This document shows positions 45,001 to 51,725 of a DNA stretch of 51,725 nucleotides, in pieces. The translations under genes were made by a program, and so were the position numbers. Within the stretch, counting starts at the first letter, position 1; every line of letters begins with the position of its first letter. Under the pieces are notes generated by a model. It was not told where the DNA came from. It saw only the letters and a list, made by a program, of their open reading frames with translations, and searched no databases. Origin of the DNA: Pelagicoccus mobilis (GTDB lineage: Bacteria; Verrucomicrobiota; Verrucomicrobiia; Opitutales; Opitutaceae); contig NZ_JAENIL010000052.1 of assembly GCF_016595505.1 (NCBI RefSeq), forward strand, positions 1 through 51,725, read 5' to 3'.

Positions 45001-45283
45001 AATCATCACCATCAACATCGCCAACGATGGCACTCGTTCCAATGCTTCCATTGTAGTACTGGTGCCAATACTTCCCCCAAGCCTCCGGATGGCTGTACTC
45101 GTTCACACTCACCAATCCTGATTCCTTCGCTGAAATCGTACGAAACAGGGGCCCAGCCGATTCAGAGGACTCGACGGATCTAAGATCAACGCTATCCACA
45201 ATTTCCCCGTACACCGAGGAACTCGAAGCAAGACACAAAACGAAACAAAAGAGGGGTAAACGCATAAAAAAACGGCGGCACAT
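42017..45283 (-). CDS. FG-GAP repeat protein with ASPIC/UnbV domain
   Basis: A 1088-residue secreted protein with a signal peptide. It carries many VCBS/FG-GAP repeats with Ca-binding D-x-D-x-D-G-D-x-D loops (VDVDNDGDLDLYVG, ADMDRDGDLDLY, GDINNDGHVDFMV, LVDMDNDGWLDAYF, ADLDQDGDLDLLIN and more C-terminal, DLDADGRTDLL, DFNGDGLRDVF), and an ASPIC/UnbV domain near residues 515-590 (FGYGAKVTARVGETVQVRELSSTRGYMSQDEP..RIEWPSGKVQRLESV). Such CRTAC1-like proteins form beta-propellers and bind ligands or polysaccharide. Start: ATG at 45283 has GGAGAGAGGAG upstream; an alternative ATG at 45265 lies right after a T-run. Both give signal peptides. Confidence 0.9.
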   Translation of the reverse strand: MCRRFFMRLPLFCFVLCLASSSSVYGEIVDSVDLRSVESSESAGPLFRTISAKESGLVSVNEYSHPEAWGKYWHQYYNGSIGTSAIVGDVDGDDLPDVFLVNKDSPNALYLNTGDFRFEEVTDQAGVAGKTGFGSGASFVDVDNDGDLDLYVGYVGSENELFINDGNGVFSEEGEAWGLNINTGTNAPSFADMDRDGDLDLYLQCNFLEAAEKPEGMPDLLFENRGDYFVEITAEAGIKGRGQGHAAIWWDYNEDGWPDIYVANDFAPTDKLYLNNKDNTFKDVIKETLVAAPYFGMGADLGDINNDGHVDFMVADMASPDHVKHHVSVGTQGSYLLDISKSKVSQYMYNMVSLKIGPNQFAEVGHLTGLEATGWTWAVRLVDMDNDGWLDAYFTNGMIREFHNSDLAMRMGRARSVMHRIKGYENSPALNEANLVFRNEGGLSFRDLSKEWGLDDVGISFAASYADLDQDGDLDLLINNLNTPPTLYENTSVDGRRVILRLEGVESNRFGYGAKVTARVGETVQVRELSSTRGYMSQDEPVVHFAFAEAEAIDELRIEWPSGKVQRLESVQLGKRYRIREEDTVGSKVREETETLFVRSEIEVSDDTESEEEFYDPFSRQPLLPFDETWSGPLVRVGDLDGDGWSDVVMGGATGLETRVFRNEEGEALELVESDVFFDDYDSEDSGLALFDFDGDADLDLLALAGSMELDGGSEFYQDRIYLNVGDLEFERLDGKSFDAPATASRGRALIDLDADGDFDVVIGGATKKDQYPFTEDNQVWVRDGERFVRNVESSFAVAFGKSGKVMELLAVDLDADGRTDLLQATEWGEAVFWRMTDSGLVRDGGGFSAEAGSGLWRSVEVGDFNGDGLRDVFLGNVGGNSRYRPSVDAPVALFSQIRDGVGAHLQARTVDGKLLLTETRNIASKQFSREISATTRTYEEYATTPVEVVFPDLGTAFRRDEITESRTVILLQEKSGGFRKVALPALAQTGMAIDAVVLDCDGDGLDDLVLSLEPVPPNSWAGRRLKGHLVVIEGSGDERFEALMPWRSGLEVNGYPKHLATADLDRDGKSEVLVGLNEGPLLVFELN

Positions 45284-45297
45284 AAGCGTGCCACCGT
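45265..45297 (-). terminator. Terminator-like hairpin at the UnbV gene start
   Basis: On the minus strand ACGGTGGCAC and GTGCCGCCGT form a 10-base-pair stem (one G-T pair) with loop GCTTAT, followed by seven T (45272-45266) and immediately by the ATG at 45265. The upstream ATG at 45283 lies in the loop. The hairpin ends about 100 bases after the stop codon of the alpha/beta hydrolase gene, so it can terminate that transcript, and it also overlies the start of the UnbV gene, where it could act as an attenuator. Confidence 0.75.
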
Positions 45298-45357
45298 TCT
45301 CCTCTCTCCCCGTCCCCTCCGCAAGGAGAAATCAAGTCATAAGCAAGAGTTCAATCC

Positions 45358-45389
45358 TATCGGGTCGTCGCTCGCAACGCACCGCAATA
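45358..45389. repeat. Dispersed repeat ATCGGGYCGTCGC, copy 2
   Basis: The second copy of the 29-base motif seen at 25466, here ATCGGGTCGTCGC(TC)GCAACGC(AC)CGCAA. It lies between the hydrolase stop (45400) and the hairpin at 45265-45297. The terminal complementarity seen in copy 1 is not kept. Confidence 0.5.
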
Positions 45390-45399
45390 CCACAATCTC

Positions 45400-47163
45400 T
45401 CAACGCTCCAAAACCCAGTCCCCAATCATTACAATCGTCGCTGGATCAAAGGTCTCCTCGATCAATCCATATTCCTCCAGTACCCCCGTCTCACAGTTCT
45501 GGAACAAGTGATTCAAGCCCGAGCGAACAAGCACCTTCGCCTCAATCAATCCTGCTTTCTCAAGCGAAGTACGCATAATCTCAGCATTCACCTGCGCATC
45601 TACCTGAAAGTCCTTTTCCGCAAACAAGGCAAAGGTAGGGACTTTCAATTTCTCTAGATAGGCCGCTGGATCGACCCGCATCAACTCACGAAACCAACGA
45701 GTCGTCACCACTTTGATATTCTGCTCGTAGAGCTCGTGAGTATAACCGATCGCCGCCAATTCCGTTTCAGAAAAATCCTCCAGAAAATCGTTCTTGCGAT
45801 CCTCCAAAACCGCAAGCAGCGCCTCACGATCAAGAGACCGATCCTTGATTAGCGTCATATCCAGAGCGCTTGCAACTTCCACTCGAGCTATGATCTCCTC
45901 GCTAACCCCTTTCAAACGCAAAGCCGCGCTGCCCTGACGCGTCAGCAGCTTATCCAGCGCTTCCGCAGGTGGAGCCAAGAGAACAAGAAAGTCCAACTGC
46001 TCCTCGAGGGTCGAGGCAACCGGCCCCACAAGGCCTCCTTCACTATGACCGATCATCCCGATCGCGTCCTGATCGACCTCGCGTTGCCCCTCCAGAAAAC
46101 GCACCGCCGCGATAGCGTCGTACGCCAAATCCTCAACTGAAGCTTCCATCAAATTTCCCTCCGATTTGCCAACCCCTCGGTCGTCAAATCTCAATGACGC
46201 GATTCCGCGACGCGCCAAGGCATCGGCTAAAACGGCGAAAGGACGATGCTCCATCAAACTCTCGTCGCGATCCTGAGCGCCAGAGCCAGTGAAGAAAATC
46301 ACAGTACGAAAGGGCCCATCCCCCTCAGGGATTACAAAGGTTCCGCCAAGCGAGATGTCGGCGACCTCGTTGCGAAAAGCGACTTCGCGCTCGTCGTAGG
46401 GAAAGGGACCTTTGGGTTCTTGTGGGCGCTTCAACGTCACCTGTTCAGCAACTCGCAAAAACGTCAACGGACGGGTGTGACCTCCTTGAGTCCACTCCCC
46501 AACGATTTCGCTACCATCGGAAGATAGCTCGCCGGTAAAGCTGCCGCCCACGCGATTGATCGTAAAAGTGAATACTCCATCGGAGTCAGCCACAGAGTCC
46601 ATGTCCAGTTTTGTTGATCCCTGATCGAGGCTCACCAAAGAACCACTAAATCCTTCCGAGGCACTTCCGGAAACCTGCACCGCAAGCCGTAAGCTAACAG
46701 GAGGTACTGAAAGTACTCCTAACCAATCGCCTGTCACACCCTCTCCAGGTATCCCTTTTTCGGGTACAGCTTGAATCGCTGCGGTTTCGCCTTCTACAGC
46801 TTTCGCCAGCGAAAACGTTAATTTTTGCCCCCCTTGACTGAAGTCTCCCTCAATAGAGTTACCCGTAGCATCCAGCTTCCCAAAGAAAGTAGGCTTCCCC
46901 GGCACTCCTTGCATCGCGAATCCGACTCCCTCATCGCTCACCTTCACTTCCGACAAGGTGAAGCCCCTCAAATTCTGAGCGGGAATATCAATCGTCCCGG
47001 ACCATTCGCCGGATTCACTCTCGGACAAAGTCACTTCAATCGGTAAGCCACTTCCGGGAATATTGATTTTTCCCTTCCACAAACCCGCCTCCGGCAGAGC
47101 TGCGGATAGACTGGTTGTTAACGCGACAGATAAAACAAGTAGGATTCTAAGCATCGTTTTCAT
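45400..47163 (-). CDS. Secreted alpha/beta hydrolase with N-terminal beta-domains
   Basis: A 587-residue exported protein. Signal peptide MKTMLRILLVLSVALTTSLSA; two similar lipocalin-like beta-barrel domains (about 25-120 with GLWKGKINIPGSGLPIEVTLS, and about 140-235 with GDWLGVLSVPPVSLRLAVQVS), then the alpha/beta hydrolase (about 255-587). The nucleophile is Ser374 in GMIGHSEGGLVG, and the oxyanion region is IFFTGSGAQDRD; the His is probably in RSGLNHLFQ. This layout resembles proteins annotated as serine aminopeptidase/alpha-beta hydrolase of unclear substrate. The ATG at 47163 is well placed. It has a terminator-like hairpin about 100 bases downstream. Confidence 0.87.
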   Translation of the reverse strand: MKTMLRILLVLSVALTTSLSAALPEAGLWKGKINIPGSGLPIEVTLSESESGEWSGTIDIPAQNLRGFTLSEVKVSDEGVGFAMQGVPGKPTFFGKLDATGNSIEGDFSQGGQKLTFSLAKAVEGETAAIQAVPEKGIPGEGVTGDWLGVLSVPPVSLRLAVQVSGSASEGFSGSLVSLDQGSTKLDMDSVADSDGVFTFTINRVGGSFTGELSSDGSEIVGEWTQGGHTRPLTFLRVAEQVTLKRPQEPKGPFPYDEREVAFRNEVADISLGGTFVIPEGDGPFRTVIFFTGSGAQDRDESLMEHRPFAVLADALARRGIASLRFDDRGVGKSEGNLMEASVEDLAYDAIAAVRFLEGQREVDQDAIGMIGHSEGGLVGPVASTLEEQLDFLVLLAPPAEALDKLLTRQGSAALRLKGVSEEIIARVEVASALDMTLIKDRSLDREALLAVLEDRKNDFLEDFSETELAAIGYTHELYEQNIKVVTTRWFRELMRVDPAAYLEKLKVPTFALFAEKDFQVDAQVNAEIMRTSLEKAGLIEAKVLVRSGLNHLFQNCETGVLEEYGLIEETFDPATIVMIGDWVLER

Positions 47164-47245
47164 GATGCAGAATCTAGCAGCCGCGTGTTACCGCGATGTT
47201 ACCCGAAGAAGCCGACCCAGATTTCTGAAACACAGTGCCCCGACA

Positions 47246-47274
47246 GGTAGCGGCCGCTGTCCCCAGCGGCCACA
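47246..47274. repeat. GGTAGCGGCC hairpin repeat, best copy
   Basis: GGTAGC then the perfect stem GGCCGCTG / CAGCGGCC with loop TCCC and ACAC. Pairing is kept relative to the copy at 24747 by a matched change on both arms. It sits in the 320-base gap 47164-47483, where I recognise nothing else; the promoter of the DUF1592 gene must lie there. Confidence 0.8.
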
Positions 47275-47483
47275 CGCACTGCAGGAGCAATTTGCAAGCG
47301 ACGAAATATTCGACCCTGATTTACTAAAATAGGCCACCCTGCCGCTTTAGATGGCATCTAGCTTCCAACTTAAAAGTGTAACTCAACAGTTCATTGATCT
47401 CTTGCTACCAAAGCTCCGTTATGGATCCTATAAGTTAGGCTTACCCATTCCTGACGCCCTGTCCAAACTCGTTTACCCCACAA

Positions 47484-50144
47484 ATGCCCAGCAGACCGCT
47501 CGCTTTCGCAGCTGCCACCAGCGCTGTCATCGCCGCATCTTCCGTTCCAACGACGGAGGCCACTCCACTTGTTGACGAATCCTTCCGTGAGTTCGCCGCC
47601 ACCTACTGCGTCGACTGCCACAATCCCGACAAGAAGAAGGGCAAATTCGACCTGCAAACCCTTCTCGATCAGGATCCTGCGCAACACCTCGAAGTGTGGG
47701 AAGAAGTCCAGTGGATGATCGAAGACCGCGAAATGCCGCCCGAAGATGAGCCGGGCGAACCCAAGCTCCCTCGTCCCTCAGAGTCAGACTACGACACCCT
47801 TGCGACCTATCTCGACTCCGCTCTGCAGCCCCTATTCGCAGCGCAAGACGCTTCCGCTCCATCGGCCAACCAATCCGACTTCATCGGGCAAAACTGCCTC
47901 AATTGTCACAACGCCGAGGACCACGAAGCAGATCTCAACCTGGAAGGGCTCAATATAGACGACCCGCTCGCCGCTCCTGAAATCTTCGAAAAAGTGGTTC
48001 GCCGCCTCGACGCCCGTCAGATGCCACCCGCCGATCGCAAGCGTCCTGACGAAGCCACCTACCTACGCGTAGTCGACCAGCTCGTCGACACCCTGGACGC
48101 CCACGCCGCCGCCCACCCCCAACCGGGCCGCACCGACACCTTCCGTCGTCTCAATCGCACCGAGTACCAAAACGCGATCCGCGACCTACTCGGAGTGGAG
48201 ATCGATGCCGCCGCTCTCCTTCCGAAAGACGAATCCAGCCACGGCTTCGACAACATCACCGTCGGCAATCTCTCGCCAACCCTGCTCGACCGCTACATCA
48301 CAGCCGCCCAGAAAATAACGCGCCTCGCGATTGGCACCCCAAGCGACAGCGTACAAGGCGATGTCTTCCGCGTCCCCGCCGACCAAACCCAGGAAAAACA
48401 CGTGGACGGGCTTCCCCTCGGTACCCGGGGAGGCACTCTCATTTCTTACAACTTCCCGCAAGACGGAGAATACGAGATCAAGGTCCGCCTCACCCGCGAC
48501 CGCAACGAGCACGTCGAGGGACTCCGTGGCGAGCACGAGATGGACATTCTGCTCGACCGCGAACTACTCGAACGCTTCATCATCAAGCGTCTCGACGATG
48601 GCCGCGAAGACCACGCTCTTGTGGACGAACACCTCCGCCTCCGCACCCATATCAAAGCCGGCCCGCGCGAACTCGGAGTCACCTTCGTGCAACAGTCCTA
48701 CTCCCTTCTCGAAAACAAACGCAAACCGCACAATTCCCACTTCAATCTCCACCGCCACCCGCGCCTCTCACCCGCTGTCTACCAAGTATCCATAACCGGG
48801 CCTTACAATGGCCAAGGCGCCAGCGACACTCCTAGTCGCCAGAAGATTTTCTCCCGCTACCCAAGCGGACCGAACGACGAAGTTGCAACCGCTCGCGGAA
48901 TCCTCTCCAGCTTCATGAAGAGAGCCTATCGCCGCCCCGTGACAAAGCAGGACCTCAAGAAGCCCATGCGCTTCTACCACGAAGCAGCCGTGGACGCAGG
49001 GTTCGAAGCCGGCATCGAGATGGCCCTCAACGCCATCCTCGTCAGCCCAGAATTTCTCTTCCGCATCGAACGAGATCCCAAACGCCTCCCCAAAGATGGT
49101 TACTACGCCATCAGCGACCTCGAGCTCGCCTCCCGAATCTCTTTCTTTCTATGGAGCAGTATTCCGGACGGCGAACTGCTCGACCATGCAATCGCCGGCA
49201 ACCTCCGTGAACCAGACGTACTTGAACATCAAATACGCCGCATGCTCGCCGATCCGCGATCCAAGAGCCTGACCAACAACTTCGCCAGCCAATGGCTCTA
49301 CCTCCGCAATCTCGAGTCCACGACTCCCGACCTACGCGAGTATCCGGATTTCGATGACAATCTTCGCCAAGCCTTCCGCACCGAAACCGAACTCTTTGTA
49401 GACTCCGTTTTCCGCGAAGATCGCCCCGTCACCGACCTCCTCCAATCCGATTACACCTACCTCAACGAGCGCCTCGCACGTCACTATGAAATTCCCGGCG
49501 TACTCGGCAGCCGCTTCCGCCGCGTCGAGCTTGAGCCCCACCACCACCGCGGCGGCATCCTCCGTCATGGCAGCGTGCTCACCGTCACCTCCTACGCCAC
49601 CCGCACCTCTCCCACTATCCGCGGCAATTGGATCCTTGAGAACATAATCGGCACCCCACCTCCCCCACCACCACCGGACGTGCCCGATCTCGAGGACAAC
49701 GAAGTCGACTTCAGCCTACCCATGCGCGAACGCCTCGCCGAGCACCGAGCCAACCCGCAATGCGCAAGCTGCCACGACGTTATGGACCCCGTCGGCTTCG
49801 TACTTGAAAACTATGACGCTGTGGGCCGCTGGCGCGACTTCGAACACGGGCACCCCATCGACTCCACCGGCGGTCTCCCGGATGGCCACCTAGCAGACGG
49901 CATCGGTGAACTCGAAAACGGCCTGCTCGCGAAGCCAGAACTCTTCGCCCGCACTCTCAGCGAGAAGCTTCTCACCTTCGGCATTGGCCGTGGCGTCGAG
50001 CCCTTCGACGCCCCCGCAATCCGCCAAATCGTTCGCGATGCCGCCAAAGACGACTATCGTTTCTCAAGTCTCATCATCGGCATCGTCAACAGCACCCCCT
50101 TCCAAAACCGAGCCACCGAATCCCACTACCTGTCCCAAAGGTAG
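47484..50144 (+). CDS. Planctomycete-type cytochrome / DUF1592-DUF1588 protein
   Basis: An 886-residue exported protein of the family common in Planctomycetes and Verrucomicrobia. A signal-like N-terminus is followed by two CxxCH haem sites (Cys42-Cys45-His46 in YCVDCHNPDKKKG; Cys138-Cys141-His142 in NCLNCHN) and by the DUF1587 (RTDTFRRLNRTEYQNAIRDLLG), CBM-like, DUF1595, DUF1592 (MALNAILVSPEFLFRIE), DUF1588 (RGGILRHGSVLTVTSYATRTSP) and DUF1585 blocks, plus a third CxxCH at Cys760-His764 (PQCASCHDVMDPVGF). It presumably transfers electrons in a periplasmic oxidation, possibly of a sugar or sulfated substrate. Its stop codon (TAG at 50142-50144) lies within a repeat. The DUF1552 gene follows by 121 bases, the usual partner. 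Confidence 0.92.
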   Translation: MPSRPLAFAAATSAVIAASSVPTTEATPLVDESFREFAATYCVDCHNPDKKKGKFDLQTLLDQDPAQHLEVWEEVQWMIEDREMPPEDEPGEPKLPRPSESDYDTLATYLDSALQPLFAAQDASAPSANQSDFIGQNCLNCHNAEDHEADLNLEGLNIDDPLAAPEIFEKVVRRLDARQMPPADRKRPDEATYLRVVDQLVDTLDAHAAAHPQPGRTDTFRRLNRTEYQNAIRDLLGVEIDAAALLPKDESSHGFDNITVGNLSPTLLDRYITAAQKITRLAIGTPSDSVQGDVFRVPADQTQEKHVDGLPLGTRGGTLISYNFPQDGEYEIKVRLTRDRNEHVEGLRGEHEMDILLDRELLERFIIKRLDDGREDHALVDEHLRLRTHIKAGPRELGVTFVQQSYSLLENKRKPHNSHFNLHRHPRLSPAVYQVSITGPYNGQGASDTPSRQKIFSRYPSGPNDEVATARGILSSFMKRAYRRPVTKQDLKKPMRFYHEAAVDAGFEAGIEMALNAILVSPEFLFRIERDPKRLPKDGYYAISDLELASRISFFLWSSIPDGELLDHAIAGNLREPDVLEHQIRRMLADPRSKSLTNNFASQWLYLRNLESTTPDLREYPDFDDNLRQAFRTETELFVDSVFREDRPVTDLLQSDYTYLNERLARHYEIPGVLGSRFRRVELEPHHHRGGILRHGSVLTVTSYATRTSPTIRGNWILENIIGTPPPPPPPDVPDLEDNEVDFSLPMRERLAEHRANPQCASCHDVMDPVGFVLENYDAVGRWRDFEHGHPIDSTGGLPDGHLADGIGELENGLLAKPELFARTLSEKLLTFGIGRGVEPFDAPAIRQIVRDAAKDDYRFSSLIIGIVNSTPFQNRATESHYLSQR

Positions 50145-50166
50145 GGCGTGACCGCCGGGCACGCCG
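50140..50166. repeat. AGGTAGGGCG repeat overlapping the DUF1592 stop codon
   Basis: The repeat starts AAAGGTAGGGCGTG and continues CACGCC (stem GGCGTG / CACGCC). The TAG of GGTAG is the stop codon of the DUF1592 gene: codons TCC CAA AGG TAG. The repeat therefore supplies the last codon or two and the stop. Confidence 0.8.
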
Positions 50167-50265
50167 CACAGCCCACCATCACACATCCCAATCCCACTAC
50201 GTTACAACTTTCACTAGCACCCCGAAAATCCTTCGTGCCCTTCGTGGGCAAAAACAAACGCCCCT

Positions 50266-51612
50266 ATGAAATTCATCACCAAGAAATCCATCCCGCGTAG
50301 AACGTTTCTCAAAGGCGTCGGTGCCAGTCTCAGCCTTCCCCTGCTTGAGGCCATGATCCCAGCGGCCACCGCCATGACCAAGACCGCCGCCAACCCGGTC
50401 AAGCGTCTCGGGTACGTCTACATGCCGATGGGCTGCGACATCACTCGCTGGACTCCAGGCAGCGAGAAAAACCTCGATACCCTCTCGCCCATTCTCGACT
50501 CGCTTTCCCCGGTTAAGGACAAGATCAGCATCCTGACCAATATGGAGCTCAAGCCCGCCTACCCGGGCTCGCATGCTACTTCCAACTCAGCCTTTCTCAG
50601 TGCTGCTCGAGCCAAAGTAACCGAAAGTACCGACTACTATCTCGGCACCACCGCCGACCAAGTCGCTGCCCAACACATCGGTCAACAAACTCAGCTCCCC
50701 TCTCTAGAGCTCGCCATGGACTTGCTCCAGACCGTCGGCCAATGCGACAACGGCTACGCCTGCGTTTATCAAAACAACCTGTCCTGGTCTTCCCCAACAA
50801 CTCCCCTTCCCGCCGAAGCCCATCCGCGACTCGTATTCGAAAATCTATTCGGCGAAGGTGGCACGCCTGCGCAACGCCAAGCCGCCCTTCGCAAACGGGC
50901 CAGCCTGCTCGATTCAGTGACCGAGGACATGCGACGCCTCAAACGAGAACTCGGTGCCAACGACCGCGAAAAGCTCACCGAGTACCTCGATTCCATCCGC
51001 GAAGTCGAACGTCGTATCCAAAAGGCGGAGTCCGACACCAAAGACAATCCACTTCCAGATCTCGATCGTCCGACCGGAGTCCCTGCAGCCTACGCTGACC
51101 ACGCTCGACTCATGTTCGACCTGCAGCTGCTCGCCTACCAGGGTGACATCACTCGCATCTCCACATTCCAACTCGCTCGCGAAACGAGTAACCGTTCGTA
51201 TCCAGAAGTCGGAGTCGCCACTCCGCACCATCCTCTTTCCCACCACGGAGGAAACGCGGAAAAAATCGCTCAGATGGCCAAGATCAACGCCTTCCACGTC
51301 TCCCTCTTCGCCGAATACCTCGAAAAGCTCGCTGCCACTCCTGAAGGCTCAGGCAGCCTGCTCGACAACGTTCTCATCCTCTACGGATCCGGCATGGGCA
51401 ACCCCAACAACCACGACCATACCAATCTTCCAACCATCGTCGCCGGCGGCGCCGCAGGTGGCATGCAAGGCAATCGACACATCACCTACGACAAGCCGAC
51501 CCCGCTCGCCAACCTCCACCTCACCCTGCTCGACAAGGTCGGAGTCCCAATCGAGTCCTTCGGCGACTCCGATGGCATGATCAGCGAACTCTTCCAACCC
51601 CTCTCCATGTAA
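50266..51612 (+). CDS. Tat-exported DUF1552 family protein
   Basis: A 448-residue protein with a twin-arginine signal (PRRTFLKGVGASLSLPLLEA). DUF1552 spans the rest: KRLGYVYMPMGCD, DKISILTNMELKP, AAQHIGQQTQLPSLELAMD, HPRLVFENLFGEGG and the C-terminal LIL-YGSGMGNPNNHDHTNLP with TIVAGGAAGG. The HDHTNLP segment and a nearby HHPLSHHGG suggest a metal-dependent periplasmic enzyme of the alkaline phosphatase-like superfamily, but no activity is established. It almost always lies after a DUF1592 gene, as here. Confidence 0.92.
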   Translation: MKFITKKSIPRRTFLKGVGASLSLPLLEAMIPAATAMTKTAANPVKRLGYVYMPMGCDITRWTPGSEKNLDTLSPILDSLSPVKDKISILTNMELKPAYPGSHATSNSAFLSAARAKVTESTDYYLGTTADQVAAQHIGQQTQLPSLELAMDLLQTVGQCDNGYACVYQNNLSWSSPTTPLPAEAHPRLVFENLFGEGGTPAQRQAALRKRASLLDSVTEDMRRLKRELGANDREKLTEYLDSIREVERRIQKAESDTKDNPLPDLDRPTGVPAAYADHARLMFDLQLLAYQGDITRISTFQLARETSNRSYPEVGVATPHHPLSHHGGNAEKIAQMAKINAFHVSLFAEYLEKLAATPEGSGSLLDNVLILYGSGMGNPNNHDHTNLPTIVAGGAAGGMQGNRHITYDKPTPLANLHLTLLDKVGVPIESFGDSDGMISELFQPLSM

Positions 51613-51613
51613 A

Positions 51614-51632
51614 AGGTAGGGCGGGCCCGCCG
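51614..51632. repeat. AGGTAGGGCG repeat interrupted at the window end
   Basis: Begins 1 base after the TAA of the DUF1552 gene (AAGGTAGG) with the palindrome GGCGGGCCCGCC. The usual second half of the family is missing where the insertion sequence end starts at about 51633. Confidence 0.6.
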
Positions 51633-51725
51633 TGTCTGGTCAAGATACATGGTTAACAGGTGTTAAGAGACATGGTTAACACTTTTTGATGCCGTGGATG
51701 GAGACCGATAAGATAACCCAAAGAA
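51633..51725 (+). mobile_element. Left end of an IS481-like insertion sequence (partial)
   Basis: The sequence TGTCTGGTCAAGAT starts the element, followed by two direct copies of ACATGGTTAACA (51647-51658 and 51670-51681, 23 bases apart). Paired copies of such a motif at one end of an element are typical transposase-binding sites in IS481-type elements. A transposase frame opens at 51689. The right end is outside the window. Confidence 0.6.
51689..51725 (+). CDS. IS481-family transposase, N-terminal fragment
   Basis: The frame from ATG 51689 reads MPWMETDKITQR and continues past the window end. A Met-Pro-Trp-x-Glu start is characteristic of IS481-type transposases. Only twelve residues are visible, so the family is probable rather than certain. 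Confidence 0.55.
   Translation, partial: MPWMETDKITQR

Overview
The window looks like chromosomal DNA of a free-living, probably marine or polysaccharide-degrading member of the Verrucomicrobiota (Opitutales/Puniceicoccaceae-like; Pelagicoccus or a relative is my guess, not a database result). The reasons are a DUF1592-type cytochrome protein paired with a DUF1552 protein, a very large FG-GAP/UnbV secreted protein beside a TPR protein, a Tat-exported Gfo/Idh/MocA oxidoreductase, a ThuA domain protein, several carbohydrate-active enzymes, many signal peptides, a fairly high GC content, and families of short palindromic intergenic repeats. I saw no tRNA, rRNA, CRISPR array or prophage.

Layout. 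1-4.2 kb: remnant of a secreted FG-GAP-like gene broken in a T homopolymer, a DUF2059 secreted protein, then on the minus strand a histidine decarboxylase-like enzyme overlapping a double-ACT protein and followed by a MOSC protein. 4.5-15.7 kb (plus): an 819-aa protein I do not recognise, catalase-peroxidase KatG, a lipoprotein cytochrome c, propionyl-CoA synthetase PrpE, a GH63-type glucosidase interrupted by a G-run frameshift, a 59-aa protein that resembles the C-terminal domain of the following MerR regulator. 15.8-18.6 kb: CBS protein, Nudix hydrolase, and a divergent ArsR regulator / ArsP-like permease pair with a shared control region. 18.7-24.7 kb: GH2 beta-galactosidase with a clear terminator, a DUF1853 protein, and a secreted protein with Fn3, Ig-like and three tandem carbohydrate-binding-like modules.

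24.8-36.9 kb: a lipoprotein with a TVAG repeat solenoid, an old-yellow-enzyme reductase, an M61 peptidase, an SDR oxidoreductase, a lactonase-type beta-propeller, a compact DUF6794-DUF4250-DUF2891 run, a Tat Gfo/Idh/MocA protein, an HhH protein with a histone-like lysine tail, and a membrane protein joining a pseudo-receiver and HDOD domain to a periplasmic GspB/PilP-like domain. 36.9-47.2 kb (all minus): ThuA-ankyrin fusion, FKBP isomerase, a second pseudo-receiver/HDOD protein, TPR protein, 1088-aa FG-GAP/UnbV protein whose start codon lies in a terminator-like hairpin, and a secreted alpha/beta hydrolase. 47.5 kb-end: DUF1592 cytochrome protein, DUF1552 protein, then the left end of an IS481-like insertion sequence that abuts a repeat.

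The most unusual items are the HDOD-TM-GspB-like fusion and its companion (both with altered phospho-acceptor residues), the hydrophilic di-cysteine repeat in the permease, the stand-alone copy of a MerR effector domain, the hairpin repeats with compensatory base changes that sit directly on stop codons (one supplies the stop codon), and the terminator-like hairpin over the UnbV start. Two single-base homopolymer frameshifts need to be checked against reads before they are taken as real gene decay.
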